NCBI GenBank assembly: GCA_937960595.1
Contig: CALGPL010000031.1
Location: 1 to 64,000 of the forward strand
Source: an uncultured Anaerolineales bacterium
GTDB lineage: Bacteria; Chloroflexota; Anaerolineae; Anaerolineales; Villigracilaceae
Reading direction: 5' to 3'
Length of the DNA stretch: 64,000 nucleotides
The position numbers were made by a program, and so were the translations under genes. The notes beneath the pieces are model-generated. The model was not told the DNA's origin. It ran no database searches and was given only the letters and a program-made list of their open reading frames with translations. How positions within the stretch are numbered: position 1 is the first letter of the stretch; the number at the start of each line of letters is the position of its first letter. Of the stretch, positions 16,060-25,066 are shown one piece after another.

Positions 16060-17955
16060 CTAGGGCTGACAGTAGCCGTGGTCGGCGGCGAAAGTTTCGG
16101 GGGCCTCCATCCCCGGCCCATATTCGCAGACGGCCTGCCAGGCCGTGTAGTGCGTGTCGATCGTGTCGCGATACAAGACGAGTCCATCGCGGCTGACGAT
16201 GCGCCGCACGGTCACATCTGCGCCCTCGGCCGGCCAGTCCACCTGACGCATTTCGGTCGGGCCGAGTTCCGGGTTCATGATGAAAAGCGGCTCCGGCGGC
16301 GGGACGAGGTTGCGCGGCCCGCTGGTCTCCCAGGTCACGATCCGGCCGTCGCTGGTGGAATAGAAATTCCAGGTCATGCTGCGCGCCTGCGGATTGACCC
16401 ACACTTCCATCAGCAGCCAGTAAGGGGTATCGTTGGTGAACTTGAAATCCACCAGCGGGACGTATACGGTGGCGTCCAACCCGGCCAGCGAGGCGTCATA
16501 GCCGTACTGGGTCTGCTCATAATAATAGACCCGATAGGCATGGGCATGCCGCTCGACGATCGGGTAACCGCCAAAGAAAGCCGTGCGGAACAGGGTGGTG
16601 CTAACCTGACAGACGCCGCCGCCGACGCCCTTGATGGTCTGACCGTTATAGATGATGAGCGCCTCGGCGTAGCCGCCCTCCAGACTGATATCGCCCAGCA
16701 CCTCGGCCATCGAGAAGGTTTCGCCAGGCCGGACGAGCAGGCCGTGGAATTGGGCCGAGGCGGTCTGGATGTTGTGAATGCGGGCCTGGCTGGAGCCGCG
16801 GAAAAAAGTCGTATGGGAGGAGACACGCTCGCTGATCCCAAGCGACTCAGCCGTGGCCGTTTCGTTGACCTCGGGCCGGCTGTAGGTCAGCACCAGCGGA
16901 ATGGCGTGCTGGCCCTGAAGGAGACCGGTCTCGATCGCGACTTGGGTCGCCTCCACGTCCAGGGCGCGGCCGACGACTGCCGCTCGAATCGGCTCCAACT
17001 GACGGGTATCGTCGTTGAAAATAAAGCGGGCGTTGGCCGCCTCCCGATCGACCTGGGAGCGAATCTGATCCAGCAGCGGCTGCAGCGCGCTCGTCTCGAT
17101 GCGAATCACGTACTGCATGGCCTCCGTCTCACCCACCGGGACGCGCTCCACCCGCAGCATGGCCGCCAGGGCAGCCGGCTCCACCGTCCAGGGGCCGGGG
17201 TCATCGGCCTGCATCTCGGGGAGGGCCAGGATCAGCGGCTGGCCGAGCAGGGTCTGCAACGCCTCGGCCTGGGCAGAGGCATCCACCACGCGCGGGACCT
17301 GCTCCTCGATCACCAGCGTCACTTCCCCCTCCTGGAAGGAACGCAGACGCGTGGTCAGAAAGATCATCGTCGCGTCCACATCGAAAACCCGCCCCACCTG
17401 ACCGGGCCGATAGACCACCTGCGTCCCCTCGAGATGAAGGTCAGCCTCGATCATCGGCTGATTGATGAGCAGCACGATTTGCTGGAGATACGCATGGGCG
17501 ACGCGTTCATCGACCATGACCACCGGCTCGACCGGGTAACCGGCCTGGGCCGCGTTGAGAATCGTCGCCAGATTGGCGAACATCCCCCGGCCGCGGCCGA
17601 CCGCATACGCCTGCCGGATCGTTGCGCCGAGGTCGAAGACCATCCCCAGTTGCGCCGGCGTGGCCGCCCAGACGCGTTCGCCATCCACAAACAAAACCTG
17701 ACCGGTGTAAGGATAAGAAAGAGTCTGGCTCAGCCGGAGAGCCGCCTCGTCGGGCGTCAGCCCCGAAAGGTCTACCCCCGCCACCGACACGCCGGGGAAG
17801 ATGCGGCCCGCATAGACCAACTGGAAGGTGCCATGGATCAACAAAACGGCCAGCAGGAACAGCAAGACTCCGCCCAGAAGCGCTCCCCCCACCTGGACGG
17901 TCTGTACCTTCTTGTCGGGCTTTCTGGCCCGCACCGGGCGGGTCACGAAACTCAT
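16060..17955 (-). CDS. VanW family protein with peptidoglycan-binding-like repeats
   Basis: 631-residue cell-surface protein. The cytoplasmic basic N-terminus is followed by one membrane helix (about 21-44). Two PG_binding_4-like units (about 50-390) start with G-V-S-V-A-G-V-D-L-S-G-L-T-P-D-E-A. The VanW domain (about 400-545) has R-P-G-E-T-F-S and G-V-G-G-G-V-C-Q-V-S-T-T-L. The C-terminal 80 residues resemble the G5/late region of YoaR-like proteins. VanW proteins are linked to glycopeptide resistance clusters and cell-wall maintenance, but the activity is not defined. The -10 TATAAT ends 7 nt before the ATG, so the mRNA is probably leaderless. Confidence 0.9.
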   Translation of the reverse strand: MSFVTRPVRARKPDKKVQTVQVGGALLGGVLLFLLAVLLIHGTFQLVYAGRIFPGVSVAGVDLSGLTPDEAALRLSQTLSYPYTGQVLFVDGERVWAATPAQLGMVFDLGATIRQAYAVGRGRGMFANLATILNAAQAGYPVEPVVMVDERVAHAYLQQIVLLINQPMIEADLHLEGTQVVYRPGQVGRVFDVDATMIFLTTRLRSFQEGEVTLVIEEQVPRVVDASAQAEALQTLLGQPLILALPEMQADDPGPWTVEPAALAAMLRVERVPVGETEAMQYVIRIETSALQPLLDQIRSQVDREAANARFIFNDDTRQLEPIRAAVVGRALDVEATQVAIETGLLQGQHAIPLVLTYSRPEVNETATAESLGISERVSSHTTFFRGSSQARIHNIQTASAQFHGLLVRPGETFSMAEVLGDISLEGGYAEALIIYNGQTIKGVGGGVCQVSTTLFRTAFFGGYPIVERHAHAYRVYYYEQTQYGYDASLAGLDATVYVPLVDFKFTNDTPYWLLMEVWVNPQARSMTWNFYSTSDGRIVTWETSGPRNLVPPPEPLFIMNPELGPTEMRQVDWPAEGADVTVRRIVSRDGLVLYRDTIDTHYTAWQAVCEYGPGMEAPETFAADHGYCQP

Positions 17956-17962
17956 GCCTGGA

Positions 17963-17968
17963 ATTATA
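17963..17968 (-). promoter_or_regulatory. -10 element of the VanW-type gene
   Basis: TATAAT on the minus strand, 7 nt upstream of the ATG. The predicted start point coincides with the A of the start codon. Confidence 0.6.
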
Positions 17969-17996
17969 CCCTTCGGCGAGGCGGAAATGCAGACGC

Positions 17997-18614
17997 TCAG
18001 GAAGGCGGTTTATTCCTCTTGAAACAGGGAATCAGCATCGGCGTCACTGCCTGATAACGGCGATAGGGTTCGCCAAACTCATGCACCAGTTTGCGCTCCT
18101 CGAAGACGGCGCCGATCACGATATAGAGACTGAGCGCCAGGTTGAGCGCCAGCCGATTAACCGTCATGACCGGCATCAGCCAGATCAAGGTCAGTCCCGC
18201 CGTGTAGAGCGGATGGCGGACGTAGCGGTAGAGGCCCGAGACGATCAATTCCCCGCCCCGCGCTGCCAGCGGATCGTTCCTCTGGCAGCCGCCAGCGATC
18301 TGCCTGAGGCCCAGGAACTCGGCCGGATCGGCCTGCAAAAAGGCAGCCACCAGCGCCGCCACCGCCAGCACCTGACCGGCGACCATCAGCCCGGCCCAGG
18401 GCAGCGGCACCCGGTACAACAACCGGTCGGGAAGCCAGACGGCCAGCGCCAGCACCGGCAGGAAACTCAGGCCGGCAAAGAGATTATAGGCCAGGCGGTA
18501 GAAACACATGAAGCGCTCGCCCAACCGGCGCCGCGCCCAGTCTTTGGCCTGCAAGGAAGCCAGCCAGGAATGAAGCGCCCCCCACAAAATCATCGCTACA
18601 ATCAGCCAGTACAT
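17997..18614 (-). CDS. Isoprenylcysteine carboxyl methyltransferase / NnrU-like membrane protein
   Basis: 205 residues with about five membrane segments. The C-terminal motif G-L-Y-R-Y-V-R-H-P-L-Y-T-A, followed by E-E-R-K-L-V-H-E-F-G-E-P-Y-R-R-Y, is characteristic of the ICMT/PEMT (phospholipid methyltransferase-like) fold and binds S-adenosylmethionine. Bacterial members are mostly uncharacterised. The ATG at 18614 (M-Y-W-L-I) is chosen because the first helix starts there and GAGGGCGA precedes it. It lies 46 nt after the HerA-type ATPase. Confidence 0.82.
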   Translation of the reverse strand: MYWLIVAMILWGALHSWLASLQAKDWARRRLGERFMCFYRLAYNLFAGLSFLPVLALAVWLPDRLLYRVPLPWAGLMVAGQVLAVAALVAAFLQADPAEFLGLRQIAGGCQRNDPLAARGGELIVSGLYRYVRHPLYTAGLTLIWLMPVMTVNRLALNLALSLYIVIGAVFEERKLVHEFGEPYRRYQAVTPMLIPCFKRNKPPS

Positions 18615-18660
18615 TCGCCCTCTTCGCCAAAAGCCCGGAAACCTTCTCGTGTGCCTGCGA

Positions 18661-21198
18661 TCATTCCATCCCAAAGGCCGGCAATTCGAGCGTCTGCCCG
18701 CCGGCCTCGACCAGGTAGTAAGGCATCCAGCCGATGCCGAAACGTTCCAGGAAGATGTCGGTCTTCTTGGGGGCCAGCGCAATCTCGGTGATGTCGTTGA
18801 CCACGTCGCCCCAATTGGCGCTGGCTTCGGCAAGCGCCTGCTGACGCTGCTGTTCGAGCAGGGCAATCTGTTGTTTGTACTGCGCAATCGCCTGAATCGA
18901 CTCCTCGACATCTGCCTTGGCCTGTTCGGTCAGACGCCGCTTGGTGAGCGAGGTGGAGAGTTTGCGGCCCACACTGCGCCGCCCTCCCAGCAGGCTGATG
19001 ACGCTCTCGGCGGCTGTGCCGATCTCCTCGACCTTGCGCTGGCTCAGTTCGGCCTGGTCCATGCTCAGTTCGCGTTCCTCACGTGCCAGGCGATCCTGGA
19101 GCGTCTTGATTTGCTTGTCGATGGCGGCAGTGGCTTTGGCCAAGGCAGCATCGCGTCCCTGGCGGGCCGCCTCGGCGCAGGCCTTCATGAACTCGGCTTG
19201 TGAGACATCCGGCGTGGCGTACAGGCCCAGGGCCTCGTTGGCGCGCACTTTCAGGCGGCTCGAACGATAGACCCAATCGGCGAAATCCTTCTGCAGAGCA
19301 GTGAGCGTGCGCGCCTCGGCCAGCGGGGCTTCGAGCAGGGCGAAGCGGGCCTCCGGCGCCGGCGCCGGATCCATGGCCGAGTCGGCGGGCAGGGGAGTGA
19401 CAAAGTCATCCCAGCGGATGATGCCGCGCCGGTCGGGATCGGTCACCAGCACCGACCTCTCGACCTGGGTATCCACGCCGTACTTGCGCTCGAGGAAACG
19501 CACCTGGGCCGAGGCCAGCAACGCCGGACGGTAAAGAACGCCGCGCATGGAGGCATCCGGCGGGAGGGACCGGGCCGCCGCGGCGCGGGCATAGGAGATA
19601 TTCTGCGGCAGGAAGAATTCGGCAAAGCCGCTAGGCACGGGCGGACGGGTCTGACTGACCGCGGCCGACGCGGACGGACCGACGGTCGGCCCGGCAGCCG
19701 CCTGCGGCTCGGCAGGTGCGGCCGGGATCGGCGCGAACCCCTCGGGGACGGCCCCCGCCGCGGCGGGGACGGCCGGCGGCGGAGTCTGCGCGGCGGCCTG
19801 CCAGGTGGCGCCCACCAGCCGGTTCAGCGCCGGGATCTGGGCGCGGGTCAGCGGGCCGGCCAGGAAGTTCATCGCCCAACGCGTCTGAAACAGGACCGGC
19901 TGTTTCTCATGCACATTCTGCATCAGGAAAACCCGCTTGCCCAAGCCAGAGATCAGGCGGTCGAAAACGGCCCGGTTGAGCGCCCCGGCCGCGGCACCCT
20001 CCAGACCGTCGAGCAGGCGTTGTTTGTCCTGATCGGTCTGCAGTTTGCCGATGAACCAGGTGCCGGCATTCGCCAGGCCTTTGTAGTCCACGTCGACCGG
20101 ATTTTGGGTGGCCAGAACGAGGCCCAAACCGAAGGCGCGCGCCTGCTTGAGCATGCGCAGGAGAGGCTGCTTGGAAGACGGATTGCGGCTGGGCGGCAGA
20201 TAACCGTAGATTTCGTCCATGTACAGGATGGCCCGCAAACCGGTCGCTCCCGTCTGCGTGCGCATCCAGGTCTCGACTGCCGAAAGGAGCAGGGTGACGA
20301 AGAACATGCGCTCGGAATCGGCCAGGTGGGAAATGGTGAAGACCGAATGGCGCGGCCGGCCGTCGGCGGCGCGCAGGAAGGCCGGAATGTCGAGCGGCTG
20401 ACCGATGCGCCACAACTCGAACGAGGGAGCAGCCAGGATATTGTTCAGGCGCAGCGCCAGCGCCGTGCGATCCTTGGCCGGGAAGGCGGTATCGACCGGG
20501 AAAGCGCCGATCTTCTCGAACGGCGGGTTTTGGATTTGCAAGATGAGTTCGGTCAAATCGAGGGAGCGATTCTGACTCCAGGCGGCCTGGAAAATATTGG
20601 AGAGCAGGATGTGTTCGCGCGAACTGAGCGGATCGACATTTTCCATGCCGGCCAGGCCGAGGAGGGCGGTCACCGTGCTGGCAATGCGTTCGGTCAGAAT
20701 CTCGCGGTTGCCGGCCCAGTCCAGGCCGGGCGCTTCCAGCGAGGTGAGCACACTGACGGGGATGCCGGCGTCGGAGCCAGGCGTATAGATTGCAAATTCG
20801 GCGGCGTTCTTGAGCGCCAGCAAACGCTCGCGGCCGAGGCCCCATTCCTGGAGACCGTTGCGCCAGGAGGTGGAGGCGTCCACGGCGGCCTGTTCGACCG
20901 TTTTGCCGGCCCGGCGGGCCAGTTCGGGGTCCAGCCAGGGCTGGAAATCCTGGGGGGCCAGGTCGGGGAAGTGCAGGAGCAGGTTGGTCAGATCCCCCTT
21001 GGGGTCAATCAGGATGGCCGGAATGCCCTGTAAGGCGGCCTCTTCCATCATCGCAATGCACAGACCGGTCTTGCCGGAGCCGGTCATGCCGGTGACCACG
21101 GCGTGGGTGGTCAGATCGTCGGGGTCATAGAGCAGGGGCTGATCGAGGGACTTCCCCTGCATGTCCTGCAGGCGGCCAAGGTAGAATTTGTCGGTCAT
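18661..21198 (-). CDS. HerA-type FtsK/VirB4-superfamily ATPase (DUF853/DUF87-like)
   Basis: 845 residues. Walker A is G-M-T-G-S-G-K-T-G near 38-46 and Walker B is I-L-Y-M-D-E-I-Y-G-Y near 325. A-T-Q-N-P-V-D-V-D-Y-K-G follows, the sensor region of HerA-like pumps. The middle (about 530-580) is an Ala/Pro-rich linker. The C-terminus has two coiled coils (about 680-740 and 775-810) and a conserved cap ending in P-A-F-G-M-E. The family is annotated as a helicase HerA-like or double-stranded DNA-motor ATPase; the substrate here is unknown. The ATG at 21198 has AAGGAG 6 nt upstream. No nurA nuclease gene is adjacent. Confidence 0.85.
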   Translation of the reverse strand: MTDKFYLGRLQDMQGKSLDQPLLYDPDDLTTHAVVTGMTGSGKTGLCIAMMEEAALQGIPAILIDPKGDLTNLLLHFPDLAPQDFQPWLDPELARRAGKTVEQAAVDASTSWRNGLQEWGLGRERLLALKNAAEFAIYTPGSDAGIPVSVLTSLEAPGLDWAGNREILTERIASTVTALLGLAGMENVDPLSSREHILLSNIFQAAWSQNRSLDLTELILQIQNPPFEKIGAFPVDTAFPAKDRTALALRLNNILAAPSFELWRIGQPLDIPAFLRAADGRPRHSVFTISHLADSERMFFVTLLLSAVETWMRTQTGATGLRAILYMDEIYGYLPPSRNPSSKQPLLRMLKQARAFGLGLVLATQNPVDVDYKGLANAGTWFIGKLQTDQDKQRLLDGLEGAAAGALNRAVFDRLISGLGKRVFLMQNVHEKQPVLFQTRWAMNFLAGPLTRAQIPALNRLVGATWQAAAQTPPPAVPAAAGAVPEGFAPIPAAPAEPQAAAGPTVGPSASAAVSQTRPPVPSGFAEFFLPQNISYARAAAARSLPPDASMRGVLYRPALLASAQVRFLERKYGVDTQVERSVLVTDPDRRGIIRWDDFVTPLPADSAMDPAPAPEARFALLEAPLAEARTLTALQKDFADWVYRSSRLKVRANEALGLYATPDVSQAEFMKACAEAARQGRDAALAKATAAIDKQIKTLQDRLAREERELSMDQAELSQRKVEEIGTAAESVISLLGGRRSVGRKLSTSLTKRRLTEQAKADVEESIQAIAQYKQQIALLEQQRQQALAEASANWGDVVNDITEIALAPKKTDIFLERFGIGWMPYYLVEAGGQTLELPAFGME

Positions 21199-21262
21199 GG
21201 CTTTCTCCTTCGGATGATGGCATTGATGTAAATTTACTCTATCTCGACCAAAAAGGCAACCT

Positions 21263-22354
21263 TCACGGCGCGGCCTGGGCGTAGACGCGCCAGAACTCGG
21301 ACAGGAACGCCTCGGCGACGGCCGGATGGTCGATGATGACGAGGTTCTCGTCATTGCGCGTTTCGGCGCTGGCGGTGAAGTTGTACGAACCGAAGATGAC
21401 TATGCGCTGATCCAGGATGATCACTTTGTGGTGCATCAGGCCGGCATTGCCGTCCAGGCGCATATCCAGGCCGGTTGCCAGAAACGGCTCGTATTCACTG
21501 CCGGTGTTCGAGGTCACCTGGCCAGAATCCATCACGCCGTGGAAGGTCACAAAGATCGCTTGCTGACGGATGGCCTCCCCGATTTCGTCCGAGGTGAACG
21601 AAAAAGCCAGGACGTGGATACTGCGCCGGCTTTGCTGGATCAATTGAACCAGGCGCGCCGCCGCGCCGTCATCGGGAGAAAAATAGACTTCGACCGAGGT
21701 GCCGTCGAGGGTCAGGCGCGGGCGCGGCGTGTCGGGCCGCGAATCGGGTCCGAAGCGGTCCTCGATGAACATCTCGTCGAACTCGCGCTGATAATCCTCG
21801 GCCACCGCCGTCGAGCGGATGCAGACCAGATTGTTGTTATCGCGATAGGCGCTGCCGGCGGTGTAATTCATCGAGCCGATCCAGACCTGGCTGCGGTCGA
21901 TGATGACGAATTTGTGATGCATCAAGCCCTGACGGCGGTCGCCCAGCACCGGGATGCCGGCGCGGATCAGGCTCTGGATTTCGGGGCTGTCCATATTGTC
22001 GCTCTCGGTCACCATCCTGACGGCCACCCCGCGGCGGTAGGCGCGCAGCAGGGCATCACGCACACTCCACAAGTTCAGGCTGTAAATCGCGACGTCCACC
22101 GACAGGCGCGCCTCGTCAATGGCGGCGGCCAGGGCTTCGTCCGGTCCGCCGCGATAAGAATCTGCCCCCGGCGCGGTCGGGTCGGTGAAATAGACCTGGA
22201 TCCAGGCCGGCAGGGTCTGAGGAGCCGCCGTCGGCGGGCCGGGCCGGGTCGTCACGAGCGGCGTCTCGTTCGAGGCAGTCGGCGAGGGCGCCGGCTGACA
22301 AGCAACCAGGAGCAAGGTCAGCAAGAATAGATGGCTATGCGCAGTTTTTCGCAT
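21263..22354 (-). CDS. Phospholipase D-like lipoprotein
   Basis: 363-residue predicted lipoprotein. The lipobox is L-L-L-V-A-C at about 15-19, followed by a Thr/Pro-rich spacer. Two PLD catalytic motifs are present: H-H-K-F-V-I-I-D with G-S-M-N-Y-T, and H-H-K-V-I-I-L-D with G-S-Y-N-F-T. The active site is complete, so the protein could be a phosphodiesterase (phospholipid or nucleic acid) outside the membrane. The ATG at 22354 has GGAGG 5 nt upstream; the GTG at 22360 is too close to that site. Confidence 0.9.
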   Translation of the reverse strand: MRKTAHSHLFLLTLLLVACQPAPSPTASNETPLVTTRPGPPTAAPQTLPAWIQVYFTDPTAPGADSYRGGPDEALAAAIDEARLSVDVAIYSLNLWSVRDALLRAYRRGVAVRMVTESDNMDSPEIQSLIRAGIPVLGDRRQGLMHHKFVIIDRSQVWIGSMNYTAGSAYRDNNNLVCIRSTAVAEDYQREFDEMFIEDRFGPDSRPDTPRPRLTLDGTSVEVYFSPDDGAAARLVQLIQQSRRSIHVLAFSFTSDEIGEAIRQQAIFVTFHGVMDSGQVTSNTGSEYEPFLATGLDMRLDGNAGLMHHKVIILDQRIVIFGSYNFTASAETRNDENLVIIDHPAVAEAFLSEFWRVYAQAAP

Positions 22355-22377
22355 CCGCACCTCCGCGTGTCGAAGCG

Positions 22378-22386
22378 ATTATAGCA
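22378..22386 (-). promoter_or_regulatory. Extended -10 promoter of the PLD-like lipoprotein gene
   Basis: Minus-strand TGcTATAAT, hexamer at 22378-22383, about 23 nt before the ATG. The leader contains the GGAGG site. Confidence 0.55.
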
Positions 22387-22447
22387 CACCTGTTCCACCC
22401 CGGCCGCAGACTGCCTGTTGTATGATGGCTTTGTTGGCACTCCTCTT

Positions 22448-22516
22448 TACCGCCAAGCCGCCAAGGGCTTTTCCTGCGAATTGGAAGATTCTTGGCGTTC
22501 TCCGCGTCCTGGCAGA
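22448..22516. repeat. Hairpin-forming intergenic repeat A (CGCCAAG type)
   Basis: Left arm TACCGCCAAGCCGCCAAG and right arm TTCTTGGCGTTCTCCGCG, separated by about 25 nt, give an imperfect inverted repeat built from about 9-nt units. The rest of the 22387-22771 gap holds repeat B and no gene that I can support. Confidence 0.6.
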
Positions 22517-22626
22517 AATGCCAGACAGACCGGGAGGGGAAATCCTGTTTGTGGGCCGGCCTCCCTGATCTGGTTGAGTCTCGGTAACCGTCTAGCCGCT
22601 GCTCGCCGGCGAAAAATGCCCAACTT

Positions 22627-22694
22627 ATCCGCAGATTGCGCAGACGACGCCGATTTTTTCTCTCTTCTCGCGCAATCTGCGACCTCTGCGGAGG
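22627..22694. repeat. Hairpin-forming intergenic repeat B (CGCAGA type)
   Basis: Left arm ATCCGCAGATTGCGCAGA and right arm GCGCAATCTGCGACCTCTGCGG form an inverted repeat around a T-rich loop. It has the same short-unit architecture as repeats A, C and D. Confidence 0.6.
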
Positions 22695-22771
22695 AAGAGA
22701 TAGGTGGTGACAAACTCGTCCCTTCCAGCCAAAGACACTGACAGAGATGAGCCCGGCCCGTCTTTCTGTTG

Positions 22772-22777
22772 TATAAT
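22772..22777 (+). promoter_or_regulatory. -10 element of murJ
   Basis: TATAAT ending 8 nt before the GTG start, so the transcript is probably leaderless. The -35 is poor. Confidence 0.6.
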
Positions 22778-22785
22778 CCTCCCCC

Positions 22786-24360
22786 GTGACCGATTCCCCG
22801 CAAACCTCCAATCACCAAATCCGCCGCGCCGCCGGGACGGTGATGCTGGCCATGATCATCAGCCAGTTGACCAGCCTGGCCTACAGCATCCTGGCGGCCA
22901 ACGTTTTCGACGCCGCCCGCGAACTGGACCCCTTCCTGGCAGCCAACCGTCCCGCCGAGACCTTGTTCGTGCTGATTGCCGGCGGGGCGCTGGGATCGGC
23001 TTTCATCCCTACCTTCACCGCCTTCCTGGTGCGGGGCGACCGGCGCGCCGCCTGGCGGTTGGCCTCGGCCATCGGCAACCTGATCACGCTGACGTTGACC
23101 GGCCTGGCCGCCCTGGCAGCCGTCTTCGCCCCGCAAATCGTGCGCTATGCCCTGGCCCCGGCCTTCGCCGCCGACCCGGCCAAATTCGCCCTGACGGTCG
23201 ATCTGCTGCGCATCCAGATCTTCTCGGCCCTCCTGTTCGGCCTGGGCGGGCTGCTGGTCGGCATTCTCAACTCGAGCCAGATTTTTCTCTACTCGGCGCT
23301 GGCCCCGGCCATGTACCGGCTGGGGCTGATTTTCGGCATCCTGGCCCTGGCCCCCCGCCTGGGAATCTACGGCCTGGCCTGGGGCGTGGTGATCGGCGCA
23401 GCGCTGTACCTGCTCATCCAGGTCCCGCCGCTGTTGAAATTGAAGGGCCGCTACACCCCGACCCTGGGGTGGAAAAACCCCGCCGTGGGCGAGGTCTTCC
23501 GCCTGATGGGACCGCGTCTGGTGGGGGTCGCGGTGGTGCAACTCAACTTCTGGGTCAACACCTGGCTCGGCTCGCGCTGGCAAGGAGCAGTGACCGGCCT
23601 CTCCATCGGCTTCACCATGTTCCTGATGGCACAGGCCGTTATTGCCCAGTCGATTGCTACCGCGGCCATGCCGACCTTCTCCGCCCATTACGCCCTCGGC
23701 AAACTGGACCAGGTGCGCGCCGGACTGGCCTCCGTCTTGCGGGGCGTGCTGTTGCTTTCCCTGCCGGCCAGTTTGGGATTGATCCTCCTGCGCGGCCCCA
23801 TCGTGGCCTTCATCTATCAGCGTGGCGCCTTCACCGCCGAGACGGCCGAATTGGTGTCTTGGGCCTTGCTTTGGTACGCGGCCGGGCTGGTCGGTCACTC
23901 GGTGCTGGAAGTGTTGGCGCGCAGTTTCTACGCCATGCATGATACGAAGACGCCCGTCCTGGTCGGCGTGGGCGCGATGAGCCTGAACGTGGCGCTCAGT
24001 TTCGGGCTTTCGGCCCTCTTCGAACGAATCGGCTGGATGCCGCACGGCGGACTGGCACTGGCCAATTCGCTGGCCACCGCCCTCGAGGCGCTGACTCTGT
24101 TCCTGTTGATGCGCCGCCGCCTGAGCGGCCTCGAAGACCGGAAGGTTCTCCACGGGTTAGGCGCGGCCGCGCTGGCGACCCTGGGCATGTGCGCCGCGCT
24201 ATGGGCCTGGCTGCCGCTGACCGATCGCCTGCCGACCGCCGTCATCGCTTTGGGAGGGGTCGCCTTTGGCGGGATTGTTTACCTTCTCGGTCTGCTCGTG
24301 CTGCGCGTTCCCGAATTGCGTTCCCTGCTTGGCTCCCTGCGACGGCGTCTGCGCCGCTGA
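22786..24360 (+). CDS. murJ: Lipid II flippase MurJ (MviN)
   Basis: Polytopic MOP-superfamily protein of 524 residues with about 14 membrane helices. It flips the peptidoglycan precursor lipid II to the outer leaflet. Family features include the N-terminal R-A-A-G-T-V-M-L-A-M-I-I-S-Q and the repeated motifs N-x-S-x-x and Y-A-L-G-K-L-D-Q-V-R near 300. The tail is short and ends in R-R-R-L-R-R. The GTG at 22786 is used because a TATAAT lies 8 nt upstream and no in-frame ATG is near. It is a monocistronic plus-strand gene. Confidence 0.92.
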   Translation: MTDSPQTSNHQIRRAAGTVMLAMIISQLTSLAYSILAANVFDAARELDPFLAANRPAETLFVLIAGGALGSAFIPTFTAFLVRGDRRAAWRLASAIGNLITLTLTGLAALAAVFAPQIVRYALAPAFAADPAKFALTVDLLRIQIFSALLFGLGGLLVGILNSSQIFLYSALAPAMYRLGLIFGILALAPRLGIYGLAWGVVIGAALYLLIQVPPLLKLKGRYTPTLGWKNPAVGEVFRLMGPRLVGVAVVQLNFWVNTWLGSRWQGAVTGLSIGFTMFLMAQAVIAQSIATAAMPTFSAHYALGKLDQVRAGLASVLRGVLLLSLPASLGLILLRGPIVAFIYQRGAFTAETAELVSWALLWYAAGLVGHSVLEVLARSFYAMHDTKTPVLVGVGAMSLNVALSFGLSALFERIGWMPHGGLALANSLATALEALTLFLLMRRRLSGLEDRKVLHGLGAAALATLGMCAALWAWLPLTDRLPTAVIALGGVAFGGIVYLLGLLVLRVPELRSLLGSLRRRLRR

Positions 24361-24370
24361 GAGAATCCCC

Positions 24371-24823
24371 CTAACGCCACAAAAACCACATCGCCTGAGA
24401 CACCACCAGTCCGAGCAAGATGCCCCCCAGCACTTCCAGGGGAGTGTGGCCGAGCACCTCGCGCAGTTGTTGCTGCGAGATGGGATGCCCTTTGAGCAGT
24501 TCGCTGACGAGGATGTTGATCTTTTCGGCCTGCATCCCTGCCTGGCGGCGCACGCCGGCCGCGTCGTAGACCACGATCATCGCAATCGCCACTGCCAGGG
24601 CGAAGACCGGGGTATCGAAACCGTAATACAGGCCAATCGCATGCGCGGTCGAGACGACCAGCGCGGAATGGGAACTGGGCATCCCGCCCGCGCTGACCGC
24701 CACGGCCCAATTCCATCTGCGATTCAAGAAATAATCGATCGGCACCTTGAACACTTGCGCCAGGAACCAGGCTGTCAGGGCGGTCAGTAAGACTTGATTC
24801 TGGAGAATGGTTTCTACCCTCAT
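24371..24823 (-). CDS. DUF212 (divergent PAP2-like) membrane protein
   Basis: 150 residues with the DUF212/YuiD signature A-G-G-M-P-S-S-H-S-A and V-V-Y-D-A-A-G-V-R-R-Q-A-G, plus three to four membrane segments. The family is related to acid phosphatases of the PAP2 superfamily, but its substrate is unknown. The gene overlaps the xseB stop by 4 nt (ATGA), so it is translated with the exonuclease VII genes. It converges with murJ at a 10-nt gap that contains no clear terminator. Confidence 0.88.
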   Translation of the reverse strand: MRVETILQNQVLLTALTAWFLAQVFKVPIDYFLNRRWNWAVAVSAGGMPSSHSALVVSTAHAIGLYYGFDTPVFALAVAIAMIVVYDAAGVRRQAGMQAEKINILVSELLKGHPISQQQLREVLGHTPLEVLGGILLGLVVSQAMWFLWR

Positions 24824-25059
24824 CCCGACTCTTCAGAAAAGTCTTCGCCGTCCTCGCCGGCGAGGCGGCGAATCTTGAGATCGGCCTGTTCGAGCAGTTC
24901 GGCGCAGCGCTTGACCAGCGCCTGGCCGCGTTCGAAGAGCGCCAGCGCCTCCTCCAGCGGATGGCTTTCGGATTCGAGCGCCCTGACCAGTTCTTCCAGT
25001 TCGGCCGCGGCCTCCTCGTAGGTCATCTTCTCAATGGCTTTTGGAGAAATCTCGTCCAT
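24820..25059 (-). CDS. xseB: Exodeoxyribonuclease VII small subunit
   Basis: 79-residue helical protein with the family pattern M-T-Y-E-E-A-A-A-E-L-E-E-L-V followed by P-L-E-E-A-L-A-L-F-E-R-G-Q-A-L. It assembles in several copies on XseA to form exonuclease VII, which degrades single-stranded DNA. It lies 7 nt after xseA. Confidence 0.94.
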   Translation of the reverse strand: MDEISPKAIEKMTYEEAAAELEELVRALESESHPLEEALALFERGQALVKRCAELLEQADLKIRRLAGEDGEDFSEESG

Positions 25060-25066
25060 AACACAC

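Noticed and set aside
21228-21237. GTAAATTTAC palindrome upstream of the HerA-type gene
   Set aside because: Ten bp of AT-rich palindrome in a leader is weak evidence for an operator without a second copy.
22448-22694. CRISPR array
   Set aside because: Units are about 9 nt and arranged in inverted arms; there are no regular 25-40 nt direct repeats with spacers and no cas genes.
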